From an uncultured Anaerolineae bacterium (GTDB taxonomy: Bacteria; Chloroflexota; Anaerolineae; Aggregatilineales; Phototrophicaceae): a DNA stretch of 64,000 nucleotides. The notes under the pieces are model-generated. The model was not told the DNA's origin. It made no database searches and saw only the letters and a list, made by a program, of their open reading frames with translations. The DNA lies in assembly GCA_937922795.1 (NCBI GenBank), contig CALAJK010000027.1:1-64000 (forward strand). Direction: 5' to 3'. A program made the position numbers and the translations under genes. Shown here piece after piece: positions 10,538 to 18,575 of the stretch (positions within the stretch are counted from its first letter, which is position 1; each line of letters opens with the position of its first letter).

Positions 10538-10655
10538 CGCGAACGTCCTTAAACAAGGTGGCGCGTGAACGGAAAGGCTGTCCTACGGGACATAGTCCGA
10601 TCGCGCGCTCTTGAATGCGCTCTTCTGTACGGCCGGGCTGCCGTCACAACCGGCC

Positions 10656-11489
10656 TCAGGCCTTCTTCTTGGCGCTGGGGCGGGCCGGTTTAGATGCCGG
10701 GGGCGGGCTGGCCGCCGCTGCTGCCGGCGCTGCCGGCCGTCCCAGAGGGATCAATTGGCGCCAGCTCACCTTGCTCTGGCGGCCGTACTGCACAATGCTG
10801 ATGATATTTGAGACGATAAAGTAGACCGACAGTCCAACGGAGAAGGATAGGGCGAAGAACCCCATCATGAGCGGCAGCACAGTCGTCATGGACTGAGTCA
10901 TAGCCTGTGCCTGGTCAACCTGGCCATCTTTGGCGCTTGGCTGGCTGGGGGTCATCATCTTGGATTGCAGCCAGGTCGTCACCAGCACCAGCAGGGGCAG
11001 CGCCAACGCGAACACCGGGTTGACGGGCGGGACCGGGGGCTGAGTGAGATCCATACCCAAGAACACATTGTTCAGCGGCACGACCCGATCCAGACCAGGA
11101 ATTAAGAACCGCCCGGACAAATCAATGAGCTGGAGCGGCGTGGCCGCCAAAGCATGATTGATGGCCTGATACAGGCCGATCCAGATCGGGAATTGGATCA
11201 GCAGCGGCAGACAGCCTCCTAACGGATTGATGCCCTTTTCGCGGTACAGCCGCATCTGCTCCTGCGACAGTTTTTCGCGATCGTTCTTGTACTTCTCCTG
11301 GAGTTTCTTCAACTCTGGTTGGAGCTCCTGAATGGCCTTCGACGACCGCATCTGCTGAGCATTCAACGGGTACATCAGCAGGCGTACCAGAATGGTGAAG
11401 ACCACAATCGCCAGCACGGCATTGTTGCCGAAGATAGTGTACAGAAGCGTCAGGACGGTGACGAATGGATTGAGGATGATATCCCACAT
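10656..11489 (-). CDS. yidC: Membrane protein insertase YidC/Oxa1
   Basis: A 277-residue protein of the short Oxa1/Gram-positive form, without the large periplasmic domain of proteobacterial YidC. Hydrophobic segments lie at about 8-40, 92-115, 145-165, 195-215 and 215-235. The conserved charged groove residue falls in LVRLLMYPLNAQQMRSSKA. The tail (about 250-277) is rich in Ala, Pro and Lys and probably contacts the ribosome. There is no lipobox, unlike SpoIIIJ. It inserts membrane proteins alone or with SecYEG. The ATG is preceded by GGGAG. It is in the rpmH operon, 32 bp downstream of the beta-propeller lipoprotein gene. Confidence 0.93.
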   Translation of the reverse strand: MWDIILNPFVTVLTLLYTIFGNNAVLAIVVFTILVRLLMYPLNAQQMRSSKAIQELQPELKKLQEKYKNDREKLSQEQMRLYREKGINPLGGCLPLLIQFPIWIGLYQAINHALAATPLQLIDLSGRFLIPGLDRVVPLNNVFLGMDLTQPPVPPVNPVFALALPLLVLVTTWLQSKMMTPSQPSAKDGQVDQAQAMTQSMTTVLPLMMGFFALSFSVGLSVYFIVSNIISIVQYGRQSKVSWRQLIPLGRPAAPAAAAASPPPASKPARPSAKKKA

Positions 11490-11521
11490 ACTAGACCGTT
11501 ACTCCCTAACAACCCGGCAGT

Positions 11522-12724
11522 TTATTGCAGTGCATAGGCCCACAGGAAACGCGCTTCGCTCAAGGTGTAGGCCACCAGCAGTTGGCCGGGCGAGAGCGTG
11601 CTGACGACCAGCATCGGCTCCGATACCTTCACTGTCTCGCTCGGTTCGATCACGAGCATATCGGAAAAAATCGGCGCCTGCATTTCGCGCACCAGCGGTC
11701 GCCCCTCAACATCCATGATAGGCGAACCGTCAGAGCGCTTCAGCCAGTAGACTTTTTGATCGCGCGATGCCACCACCACCGCGTCGCCATACACGACCGG
11801 AGACGGCCGAATGGCGCTGGCAGCTACCTGCTGCTTCCAGACTTCAGCCAGATTGCGCGTGGTGTCAAGCGCATACACGTTGCCGACCAGATCGCCAACA
11901 TACAAAATATCATCGGCGATGGTCGGCGCGCCCCACACCCAATCCAGGGTGTTGTAGGTGTTGAGGATTTCCCCGCTGGTAGAAACCTCGAACACCTTAC
12001 GCCCAAAACTGCCGATGAACAGGCGGCCGGCATAGTAAGTCGGCGCTGAAGGCGCAGCTCCCTCCAAATCCAGCTTCCACAATAGATCACCCGTCTGCGC
12101 CGAGACCGCGTACAGATAATGATCGAGCGAGGCGAAATACAGCACGCCGTCCTGCAGCAGCGGCTTCGACCACACGCCGTGTCCGGTCGGAGATGTCCAC
12201 TGAATGCGGAAATTGTCGCGATCCAATGCGACTACGTTCTTGGTGCTCAATCCCACGAAAATGAACTGGTCATCGCCGACCAGATCGGCCACCAGGTGAC
12301 CAGTCGTGCCTGAGACCGGTGTGCCCTCCGGATTTTCAATCCGCGCGGTGGGCACATCAACCGTATGCAGCACCTGGTTATAAGTGGCCACAAGCAGGGT
12401 GTCATCATCCAGGGGAATGGGAGAAGCGAAGAACTGATTGGGGCCGTTCTGGGCGCGCACTTCCCACAACCGCGGTTTACCTTCATTATCTAACCGCACT
12501 TCACCACTGGGGTTCAGCAGCTTAACCGGTTTGCCATCTACAGGGTCTATCATCACCAGTCGATCGTTGAAGGCGACCAGAATATTCTGGGCGTCTCCAA
12601 ACGTGCTGAGACCCGCCCAACTGATCCCCAGCGGCGCAGGGCCGCATCCTGCTGCAGCCAACACTAGCAGCAGCCCCATCATAACCAGCCAACGTGGCCG
12701 GCTCCATCGCTTGGCTGTAGTCAA
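11522..12724 (-). CDS. Beta-propeller (PQQ-like repeat) lipoprotein
   Basis: A 400-residue protein with a lipoprotein signal: a basic start, a hydrophobic stretch, then LAAAGC, giving Cys27 as the lipidated residue. The mature part is built of PQQ-like blades (ALDRDNFRIQW, YAVSAQTGDLLWKLDLEGA, GNVYALDTTRNLAEVWKQ), like BamB. BamB helps assemble outer-membrane proteins, but most Chloroflexota lack a typical outer membrane, so a role as a surface or periplasm-like scaffold beside YidC is inference. The start is TTG at 12724 with GAGGAG 8 bp upstream, lying inside the end of yidD. Its position between yidD and yidC is unusual. Confidence 0.8.
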   Translation of the reverse strand: MTTAKRWSRPRWLVMMGLLLVLAAAGCGPAPLGISWAGLSTFGDAQNILVAFNDRLVMIDPVDGKPVKLLNPSGEVRLDNEGKPRLWEVRAQNGPNQFFASPIPLDDDTLLVATYNQVLHTVDVPTARIENPEGTPVSGTTGHLVADLVGDDQFIFVGLSTKNVVALDRDNFRIQWTSPTGHGVWSKPLLQDGVLYFASLDHYLYAVSAQTGDLLWKLDLEGAAPSAPTYYAGRLFIGSFGRKVFEVSTSGEILNTYNTLDWVWGAPTIADDILYVGDLVGNVYALDTTRNLAEVWKQQVAASAIRPSPVVYGDAVVVASRDQKVYWLKRSDGSPIMDVEGRPLVREMQAPIFSDMLVIEPSETVKVSEPMLVVSTLSPGQLLVAYTLSEARFLWAYALQ

Positions 12725-12726
12725 AT

Positions 12727-12951
12727 CTATCGCTCCTCAAGATCAGGCACTGGGTCATAGCCTCCCTGATGGAAGGGATGACAGCGTGAAATGCGTTTGA
12801 TGCCTAACCACGCACCCCGGATGAAACCGTAGCGCTCGATGGCTTCATACGTGTAGCGGGAACAAGTCGGCTCATAGATGCAGGCTGATGGCAACGCTGG
12901 CGAGATATAACGCTGATATAGACGGATCAGGCGCAAAGCCAGCCACTTCAT
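12727..12951 (-). CDS. yidD: Membrane protein insertion efficiency factor YidD
   Basis: A 74-residue protein matching the whole YidD family: [31 protein letters not shown] with the conserved cysteines, and [17 protein letters not shown] at the end. It is a small amphipathic, membrane-associated protein that supports YidC-dependent insertion. The ATG overlaps the rnpA stop codon (ATGA). Length is normal. Confidence 0.95.
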   Translation of the reverse strand: MKWLALRLIRLYQRYISPALPSACIYEPTCSRYTYEAIERYGFIRGAWLGIKRISRCHPFHQGGYDPVPDLEER

Positions 12952-13307
12952 TCTTCAGCACCTCTCTCCTGTGAATCTTTCAGCTTCGCCTGGCACAGCA
13001 CATCCTTCAGCACGTCCAGGATAGATGAAAAGACAGCACCGCCCACAGGCGGGCGGGCGATGATCACAACATCATACCCAGGATGTAACTGCGGGTGGAG
13101 GCGACGCATGGCCTCGCGCAGCCGACGGCGAATCCGGTTGCGAGTCACTGCTGTGCCCAACCGTTTGCCCACCACAAATCCATAGCGATTATAGTCCAAG
13201 CCGTTGGCACGCACGTTGAGGAGCAGTGAGGGCCGGGAGAATGTGCGGCCCTGCTGCCGCATCTGCTCAAAATCACGGCTATTACGCAACCGATAGCGCG
13301 ATTCCAT
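12948..13307 (-). CDS. rnpA: Ribonuclease P protein component RnpA
   Basis: A 119-residue protein with the RnpA signature [14 protein letters not shown] near residue 57 and the N-terminal [17 protein letters not shown] block. It binds the RNase P RNA and assists 5' maturation of tRNAs. It starts 10 bp after the rpmH stop and has no strong Shine-Dalgarno site of its own, so it is probably translated by coupling. It overlaps yidD by 4 bp. The RNase P RNA gene is not in the window. Confidence 0.95.
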   Translation of the reverse strand: MESRYRLRNSRDFEQMRQQGRTFSRPSLLLNVRANGLDYNRYGFVVGKRLGTAVTRNRIRRRLREAMRRLHPQLHPGYDVVIIARPPVGGAVFSSILDVLKDVLCQAKLKDSQERGAEE

Positions 13308-13317
13308 CCGTGAAGTT

Positions 13318-13494
13318 TTACGCTTTCCAATTCACCTTTTTGACGTGGTTCGGCGTCACGGTGAGGACGTGCCGACCGCGCGCGCGCCGCGCCTTCAACA
13401 CCTTGCGCCCGCCCCGCGTCTGCATCCGCTGGCGAAATCCGTGAACCCGCTTGCGACGCCGGATTTTAGGTTGCCATGTTCGTTTGGTTGCCAT
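13318..13494 (-). CDS. rpmH: 50S ribosomal protein bL34 with C-terminal extension
   Basis: Reading the minus strand from the ATG at 13494 gives 58 residues: [20 protein letters not shown], then [21 protein letters not shown], then a tail [17 protein letters not shown]. The first 41 residues are standard bL34, a very basic protein of the large subunit. The usual protein ends soon after RARGR at 44-47 residues, so about 15 residues form an extra C-terminal tail. It is the first gene of the rpmH-rnpA-yidD-yidC-jag operon and is preceded by a good promoter. Confidence 0.93.
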   Translation of the reverse strand: MATKRTWQPKIRRRKRVHGFRQRMQTRGGRKVLKARRARGRHVLTVTPNHVKKVNWKA

Positions 13495-13598
13495 AACGAC
13501 TGGCGGCGCAGTCTGACGCCATCAGCGCCGCCCTTCCTCCCTTCATCAAATGAATCAAGCAAGCTACGCTTGCATTTCTGTATCTAAAATGGAGCGTT

Positions 13599-13628
13599 AG
13601 TATAGCGGATGCTCCCCTCCATGGTCAA
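13599..13628 (-). promoter_or_regulatory. Promoter of the rpmH operon
   Basis: On the minus strand, TTGACC (13623-13628) and TATACT (13599-13604) are separated by 18 bp. The transcript would start near 13592, giving a leader of about 100 nt before rpmH. It stands back to back with the plus-strand promoter at 13637-13666; the two -35 boxes are only 8 bp apart, so polymerases may compete. Confidence 0.7.
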
Positions 13629-13636
13629 CCCAGCGC

Positions 13637-13666
13637 TTGCGTTGGCTTTGTATGCTTCGGTATAAT
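13637..13666 (+). promoter_or_regulatory. Promoter of the three-gene unknown module
   Basis: On the plus strand, TTGCGT (13637-13642), an 18-bp spacer and a perfect TATAAT (13661-13666) precede the gene starting near 13747. It is divergent from the rpmH promoter. The rest of the 13495-13746 gap shows no DnaA-box cluster and no other gene. Confidence 0.65.
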
Positions 13667-13746
13667 TTGCGTTAGAGTTTAAACTTCATCCTGTTTCGAT
13701 TAACAAGCAATCCCCCTCACTTCCATTGGAGGCCGAGTCGAGCGTG

Positions 13747-15330
13747 ATGATCCCAAGCCATCACTGGGCGCGCAACTTGACCATCAGCAAAGCAGACATA
13801 GAATTCCTGACTGGGCTGCTGATGGAAAGAGAAACACCACTGACCACCGAAGAGTTGGCGCGCATCCTGATTGAAGAGCGGCTGCAGCAAGAAGCGGCTC
13901 GCCTGCAAGAACGTTTCCGCGACATACAGATCTACAACCCATCCCATACTTATACCGTCGGCCAGCGTTTGGCCTTCTCCGCTTTTGATTACGAGACAGC
14001 GCAAGTCGTTCACGTTCGACCAGGGGATAATCCGGAGTATGGCGATTTCAGCGTAATCGGCGTGCGTTTCGATAATCCGCTGCTCAACCCCCCCGATCAC
14101 CCGCGCGAATTTGCGGCGGGTTTGACTACACCTCACGTCCTCAGTCAAGTCGAGACCAACGGCGCTGGTAGTCTGTTCGACAGCAGCGAATTGAGCGCTG
14201 ACTCTATTTTCGCCGCGGTAGGCCCAGATCTCGTCAAACGGCTTGGCGAAACTCTCAGCAAGTCGCCCGATCTCATCATGATGGCGCAGCGCTGGTTCCC
14301 CCGCGATCTGCTGCTCGAAGCCAACATCGGTCATCTCAACCTGGCGGAAGCGGTGCTCGATATGCACGGTGGTGGCCCGCTGACTACCGAGGCCATCCTC
14401 AATGAAATCGGCGGTCTGGGCAATGCGCCGCTCGCGCTGCAGGTTTTCTCGCTGAACTACGCGCTTCGCGACGACCCGCGTTTTGACGAGGTCGGCCCAA
14501 CCGGCGAGGTGCTGTGGTTTCTCACCCGTTTGGAACCCGCCGAAGTCCAGCGCGTCCCTGCGCTCCTACAATACACGCCGATAGACTGCGACACCAGTTT
14601 GCTGACGCCGGAGATGCTGGCGCTGGAGGCCGAGATCGGCGACGAACTGTCACCGCTGCCGCCCCAAACCGGCATCGATCAGGGGCAGGTCACATTAATC
14701 TATCCCCATCGTCGGGTCGGTACACTGCCTTTGAACGCCTCAACCAGCCCCTTGTTTCCCACCGCCCGTCAAACGCCCCGCATTTGGGTGACTCTGATCG
14801 ATGGGCAAGACGGCGAGGAGTACCAGGGCTGGGTCGTGCGCAAAGAACGCTACGTTTACGGACTGGCCAAATTCTACCGCAAGCACAAGCTCCCCATCGG
14901 CGCGCAGATCACGGTGCGGCGCAGCGAGGATGAGGGCAAAGTCATCATTGACTTCAACGCGCATCGGCCACGCACAGAATATGTGCGCCTGATCGTCATC
15001 AAGGGCGATCAGATCCTTTTTGAGAATCATAAACGCGCCATCGGCGCCGAATATGATGAGCTGATGATCCTTGGGGCGGACGATCTGGCCGCGGTTGACG
15101 CTCTGGCTCAGTCCGCGCAGCAGCAGCGCCGCAGCCTGTTTTCAATCCTGCGCCAGCTCATCTCGTCGCTAGCAGTGCTCACCCCCCAGGGAACCGTCCA
15201 CGCCAAAACCCTGTACAGCGCTGTCAATGTGCTGCGGCGCTGCCCACCCGCGCCGATCCTGGCCACGCTGGCGGCCCATGTGGAATTTGAGAACGTCGGT
15301 GGACATTACTGGAAACTGCGAACGGATTAG
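13747..15330 (+). CDS. Unrecognised multidomain protein with winged-helix-like and beta-rich segments
   Basis: A 527-residue protein from the ATG at 13747; a GTG at 13744 fits equally, and GGAGG lies at 13728-13732. I do not recognise a named family. A helical start (LTTEELARILIEERL, about 30-50) leads into a small beta unit with YTVGQRLAFSAFDYETAQVV and VRPGDNPEYGDFSVIGVRF. A HARE/winged-helix-like segment follows near 225-270 (LTTEAILNEIGGLGN, then FDEVGPTGEVLWFL). Next come a beta-rich domain near 305-430 (FYRKHKLPIGAQITVRR, VIIDFNAHRPRTEYVRL) and a last winged-helix-like tail. It has no membrane segment, so it is a soluble, probably nucleic-acid-binding protein. It is first of three closely spaced genes with their own promoter. 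Confidence 0.75.
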   Translation: MIPSHHWARNLTISKADIEFLTGLLMERETPLTTEELARILIEERLQQEAARLQERFRDIQIYNPSHTYTVGQRLAFSAFDYETAQVVHVRPGDNPEYGDFSVIGVRFDNPLLNPPDHPREFAAGLTTPHVLSQVETNGAGSLFDSSELSADSIFAAVGPDLVKRLGETLSKSPDLIMMAQRWFPRDLLLEANIGHLNLAEAVLDMHGGGPLTTEAILNEIGGLGNAPLALQVFSLNYALRDDPRFDEVGPTGEVLWFLTRLEPAEVQRVPALLQYTPIDCDTSLLTPEMLALEAEIGDELSPLPPQTGIDQGQVTLIYPHRRVGTLPLNASTSPLFPTARQTPRIWVTLIDGQDGEEYQGWVVRKERYVYGLAKFYRKHKLPIGAQITVRRSEDEGKVIIDFNAHRPRTEYVRLIVIKGDQILFENHKRAIGAEYDELMILGADDLAAVDALAQSAQQQRRSLFSILRQLISSLAVLTPQGTVHAKTLYSAVNVLRRCPPAPILATLAAHVEFENVGGHYWKLRTD

Positions 15331-15343
15331 GCGAGGCCTGAGT

Positions 15344-15781
15344 ATGTCAACCCCCTCCGCGAAACCCAGCACACTGATCAAACCAACGCTTGAGACGAAA
15401 TTCCACATCGATCCGAGCTGGTGGAGCCGTCGCCCTAAGGAAGACTGGCGGATTGAGCTGCTCAGTCACCTGCTGCCCGAACAGCGCGAGCGATTGAGCC
15501 AGAGCGAAGAGGGTCACAAAGTCGACTACATCGATCCGGAGACAGGCGAGGTCAAGCAGCTCGACGAACTCGGTCTGGCCATCCAGTCCGCCGCCAAAGA
15601 CCCGAATTTCATCAACCCGCATACCTCTTTGGTGGACTGCATCTTTCGCGTTTTTTTAGCGAACGGGAATATCCCGCTGTCGCCCATCGAATTGGCCGAG
15701 AAAACAGGCCGCCCGGCAGCGACGATCTTGAAAACCCTCAGCGGCAGCACCATTTATAAGGGAATCCGCCCCACTCAATAG
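15344..15781 (+). CDS. Unrecognised 145-residue protein with C-terminal helix-turn-helix-like segment
   Basis: A soluble protein of 145 residues starting at the ATG 13 bp after the preceding stop. The middle has the compact, conserved-looking block KVDYIDPETGEVKQLDELG. The end, PLSPIELAEKTGRPAATILK followed by TLSGSTIYKGIRP, looks like a winged helix in which the second helix could contact DNA or RNA. The N-terminal part has WWSRRPKEDWRIELLSHLLP. No enzyme motif, membrane segment or cysteine pair is visible. Its tight position between two other unknown genes suggests a shared complex or pathway. Function is unknown. Confidence 0.75.
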   Translation: MSTPSAKPSTLIKPTLETKFHIDPSWWSRRPKEDWRIELLSHLLPEQRERLSQSEEGHKVDYIDPETGEVKQLDELGLAIQSAAKDPNFINPHTSLVDCIFRVFLANGNIPLSPIELAEKTGRPAATILKTLSGSTIYKGIRPTQ

Positions 15782-15815
15782 GCGTGCGATCTGCCACACG
15801 GCGAGGATTAACCAT

Positions 15816-16244
15816 ATGAGCCGCGTCATCAACCCGGACAGCACAGGCAAGCAGCGCAACCAACTCATGCGCACGGCGGCTGAGCTGCTGCGCCGGCTAA
15901 GCCAGAAGACCGATCTTGACGATGAAACCCGCGACATGGTCGCCATGCTGGTCTTCTGCCTACGCGGCATCGACGAAGGGATTGAGCAATCGGCCGCCGC
16001 TTGGGAAAAGCGCGACTATTGGGTGAAGGCCGAAGAACTACGCCAGCGCTGGCGCTGGGCCGGCCAGATGGCGGATGCGCTGCAGGCCATGGTCTTCCAG
16101 GATGACTGGCAAGCGCTGCCGCAGATGATCGTGCGGCTGCTGCCCCACTTTTCGGAGATCAAGATCACCAAACTGACCCGATCCGAAGCCCTGTGGCACG
16201 GGGCTTATGCGCGGCTCATGCAGGAAAAATCCCCGTTGAGCTGA
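15816..16244 (+). CDS. Unrecognised 142-residue all-helical protein
   Basis: The third gene of the module, 34 bp after the second. Its 142 residues look almost wholly helical and are rich in Arg, Glu, Leu and Trp (AAAWEKRDYWVKAEELRQRW, RWAGQMADALQAMVF). No known motif is recognised. The start ATG has only a weak AGGA-like site 9 bp upstream. It ends 9 bp before the convergent LCP gene. A partner or adaptor for the two larger proteins is a reasonable guess, nothing more. Confidence 0.72.
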   Translation: MSRVINPDSTGKQRNQLMRTAAELLRRLSQKTDLDDETRDMVAMLVFCLRGIDEGIEQSAAAWEKRDYWVKAEELRQRWRWAGQMADALQAMVFQDDWQALPQMIVRLLPHFSEIKITKLTRSEALWHGAYARLMQEKSPLS

Positions 16245-16253
16245 CGTCTACCG

Positions 16254-17180
16254 TCAATCAAAACGTCCGGCCAGCCACGGCAAAATGCGCTCGTAGTTGG
16301 GCACAGCATGACCGGCGGCGGTGCCCAGAATGTACTCGCGGTCGATCACGAGCTGGTCAAATCGCCCTATATTCAATACCAGCGGCGGCAGCAGCCGCGC
16401 CGCATCCCAAAGCGTGAGATCAGTATCCAGGCTGCGGGATAGGATTTGCAGCACGCCAGGCCAGTGGACAGGATTGACCATCCGCGCGAGCGCGGCGCTG
16501 ACCACCTGCTGCTGACGTCCGGCGCGGCGATAATCATCATCAGGATTGCGGATACGTGCATAGATCAGCGCACGTTCGCCATCCATGTACTGCCGCCCCG
16601 CCTCAAACTGGACTGTCATGACGCCGCCATCATCCGTGGGATAGGCAGTATCGGTGATCGCGCGTTCCACATCAATCGTGACGCCGCCCAGGGCGTCAAT
16701 GATCTCGACAAAGGTCTGAAAGTTCAGCCGCACATAGCGCTCAGGCCGCACGCCGAAATTGCGCTCCAGCGTATCCGCCATCAGGCGCGGGCCGCCGCCC
16801 GGCGCGAGCTGCTCGCCCAGGAAATTCACGGTATTGATGCGCTGGCTGCCATAGCCTGGCACTTCCATGAACAGATCGCGCGGGATCGAAAGCAAACTGA
16901 CTTTCAAACGCGCTGGGCTCACCCCCAACAGCAGAATGCTGTCCGCGCGCGACATGTATCCCTCTGCGCCGCGGCCATCCACCCCCAACACCAACACATT
17001 GATCTGAGGCGGCGGGAACAAGAGATAGATCACCAGCGTCAAACCGCACAAAAAAATGGGGGCAAGCGCCGCCAGGGCGATCACAATCGGCCAGTTACGG
17101 CGACATCCTGACGGCCCCAAAAGCCGAGGCTTAGGCGCGGTTTGAGCAGTTTGAACCGTTTGAGTTGCCTGGTCGCTCAT
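16254..17180 (-). CDS. LytR-CpsA-Psr (LCP) family cell-wall glycopolymer ligase
   Basis: A 308-residue protein. A cytoplasmic tail of about 30 residues precedes one membrane segment (IVIALAALAPIFLCGLTLVIYLLF) and an extracellular LCP domain. Signatures are VDGRGAEGYMSRADSILLLG, SIPRDLFMEVPGYGSQRINTV with the catalytic Arg, and a late ALIYARIRNPDDDYRRAGRQ. LCP enzymes move lipid-linked glycopolymers onto peptidoglycan or other surface acceptors. The start overlaps the stop of the upstream lipoprotein gene by 4 bp, so both are translated together and probably act on the same envelope material. Confidence 0.9.
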   Translation of the reverse strand: MSDQATQTVQTAQTAPKPRLLGPSGCRRNWPIVIALAALAPIFLCGLTLVIYLLFPPPQINVLVLGVDGRGAEGYMSRADSILLLGVSPARLKVSLLSIPRDLFMEVPGYGSQRINTVNFLGEQLAPGGGPRLMADTLERNFGVRPERYVRLNFQTFVEIIDALGGVTIDVERAITDTAYPTDDGGVMTVQFEAGRQYMDGERALIYARIRNPDDDYRRAGRQQQVVSAALARMVNPVHWPGVLQILSRSLDTDLTLWDAARLLPPLVLNIGRFDQLVIDREYILGTAAGHAVPNYERILPWLAGRFD

Positions 17181-18079
17181 GGGATGTAACGCTTCCAGTC
17201 GACGCCGCCTGGCAGCAAGCTGAAAATGCCGCCGCGCGGTTCACTGAGGTACACCGTGCCATCGGCCCCGATCTGTATCTGTGCGGTATACACGGTCTCC
17301 CACTCAATCACCGCCCAGCCGAGCCGCGACTGTACCTCTGGTCGTGTGCGCCACACCAGACCGAAACCCCGGCGAGGCTGCCACGTATAAGGCGGGGAGT
17401 TGTCATAAGCTGGATCGGACTCGGGCATTCCCGCCTCAAACTGGTCAGGAAAAACCTGCCAGCGCGGCGGATTAGCGCTGTCGTACAGGACATAAATCGC
17501 GTCTTGCTGCTGCACCCACAGCATAAAACCGTTCTGAAACTGCTGAAAAGACGCCTCGCTCACCGCAGGCGGGTTCAGCGGACAGCTTGCCACCACCGGC
17601 TGCACGAAAAACCACGCCACCGCGCACGGCTGGGGCGCAACCGGTATACTGACTGCCGGAGAAGGCGGCAGCGGCAGCAGCGGCGCCACAATCATGTTAG
17701 GGGGAGGCGGCGCCAGCGGCGGGATCGTCGGCGGCAGCGTGGCGGTCGGCGGGACGAACGTCGGCGTTAGCGTGGGCGTCGCGGTTTGGGTAGGCGTTTT
17801 ACTGGGCGGCAGCGTCGGCGTCACTAGGACGAAACTGGCTTCCAATGTGATCACTTCCAGCGGGGAGACCAGCTCAGAGGTTGATATCGGAATCACCACC
17901 GGCGATGGCGTCGCGCTCAGCACGCGCGTTGGCAGCGGCGTGACAGGAGTCAAAGTCACATCTTGTAAGAGCTGCGCGCCGCCGCGCGGCGCACCTCCGC
18001 CGCTGCAGGCAGTTGTCAACCACAAGAGCCCTGCCGCCAGCAGCCAGACACATATCCTTGAGACCGATCGCATCGCCAT
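17177..18079 (-). CDS. Surface lipoprotein with Pro/Thr-rich stalk
   Basis: About 300 residues from the ATG at 18079 (a second ATG lies at 18073; a longer frame from 18136 has no site). The signal peptide ends in a lipobox TTAC. A proline/threonine stalk of about 100 residues follows (repeats such as TPTQTATPTLTPTF). The C-terminal domain of about 150 residues has paired cysteines (QPCAVAWFF, ASCPLNPP) and aromatic-rich beta-like segments (FMLWVQQQDAIYVLY, PPRWQVFPDQFEAG, FGLVWR). That globular domain is common beside Pro/Thr stalks in Chloroflexota surface proteins, as far as I recall, but its function is unknown. It is co-translated with the LCP ligase. Confidence 0.75.
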   Translation of the reverse strand: MAMRSVSRICVWLLAAGLLWLTTACSGGGAPRGGAQLLQDVTLTPVTPLPTRVLSATPSPVVIPISTSELVSPLEVITLEASFVLVTPTLPPSKTPTQTATPTLTPTFVPPTATLPPTIPPLAPPPPNMIVAPLLPLPPSPAVSIPVAPQPCAVAWFFVQPVVASCPLNPPAVSEASFQQFQNGFMLWVQQQDAIYVLYDSANPPRWQVFPDQFEAGMPESDPAYDNSPPYTWQPRRGFGLVWRTRPEVQSRLGWAVIEWETVYTAQIQIGADGTVYLSEPRGGIFSLLPGGVDWKRYIP

Positions 18080-18197
18080 GGCCGTCAATTGTAACGTCGC
18101 CCCCCCATTCCGCAATTGGTAGAATTGTCCTGACAACGTTATGCTTGAGTCGATGGGTTAGATTGTCGCCTCTGGTAAAATCGAACAGGAATACACA

Positions 18198-18575
18198 ATG
18201 GCACGACGACGCGCCCCCAAAGCTCGATCTGCGACCAACCCGCGGGGAAAAAGTGAGGCTGAAGCGCGCGCTGAGCGCTTGACCTGGTTTTTCCTCGTCC
18301 TGATCTTCGCTGCGCTGCAACTGCTCAACCAGAACAACATCAACATTCAGAACTGGTTGATCCCGTTGTCTGGAGCGATAGTGCTGTTAGGTTCAGGACT
18401 GTATCAATACGCCAATCGGTGGCGTGTCAGCCCGACGACCTGGCTAGCAGGCGCGCTTCTACTCTTCCTGGCAGTGCTTAACCTATATTTCAACCCGGAT
18501 CGCAGTTTCCTCGGTGAATCGCTGGTGATCTTCGCCGCTGTCATTTTAATTGGCCTTTTGACCGGCGAGACATAG
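18198..18575 (+). CDS. Small membrane protein with four predicted transmembrane segments
   Basis: A 125-residue protein. The N-terminal 27 residues are strongly basic (RRRAPKARS, KSEAEARAERL). Hydrophobic segments follow at about 29-43, 51-66, 80-96 and 107-121. No family is recognised. The ATG has AGGA 8 bp upstream. It lies 40 bp before the first PucR regulator on the same strand, but that regulator has its own promoter. It is divergent from the lipoprotein/LCP pair. Confidence 0.65.
   Translation: MARRRAPKARSATNPRGKSEAEARAERLTWFFLVLIFAALQLLNQNNINIQNWLIPLSGAIVLLGSGLYQYANRWRVSPTTWLAGALLLFLAVLNLYFNPDRSFLGESLVIFAAVILIGLLTGET

Noticed and set aside
13495-13746. Possible replication origin next to rpmH
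   Set aside because: rpmH often neighbours dnaA and oriC, but there is no dnaA gene here, no cluster of TTATCCACA-type boxes and no AT-rich unwinding region. The gap is filled by two promoters.
17694-18122. 142-codon plus-strand frame rich in Gly and Val
   Set aside because: It is the reverse of the Pro/Thr-rich stalk of the surface lipoprotein, whose codons read as Gly/Val on the other strand.
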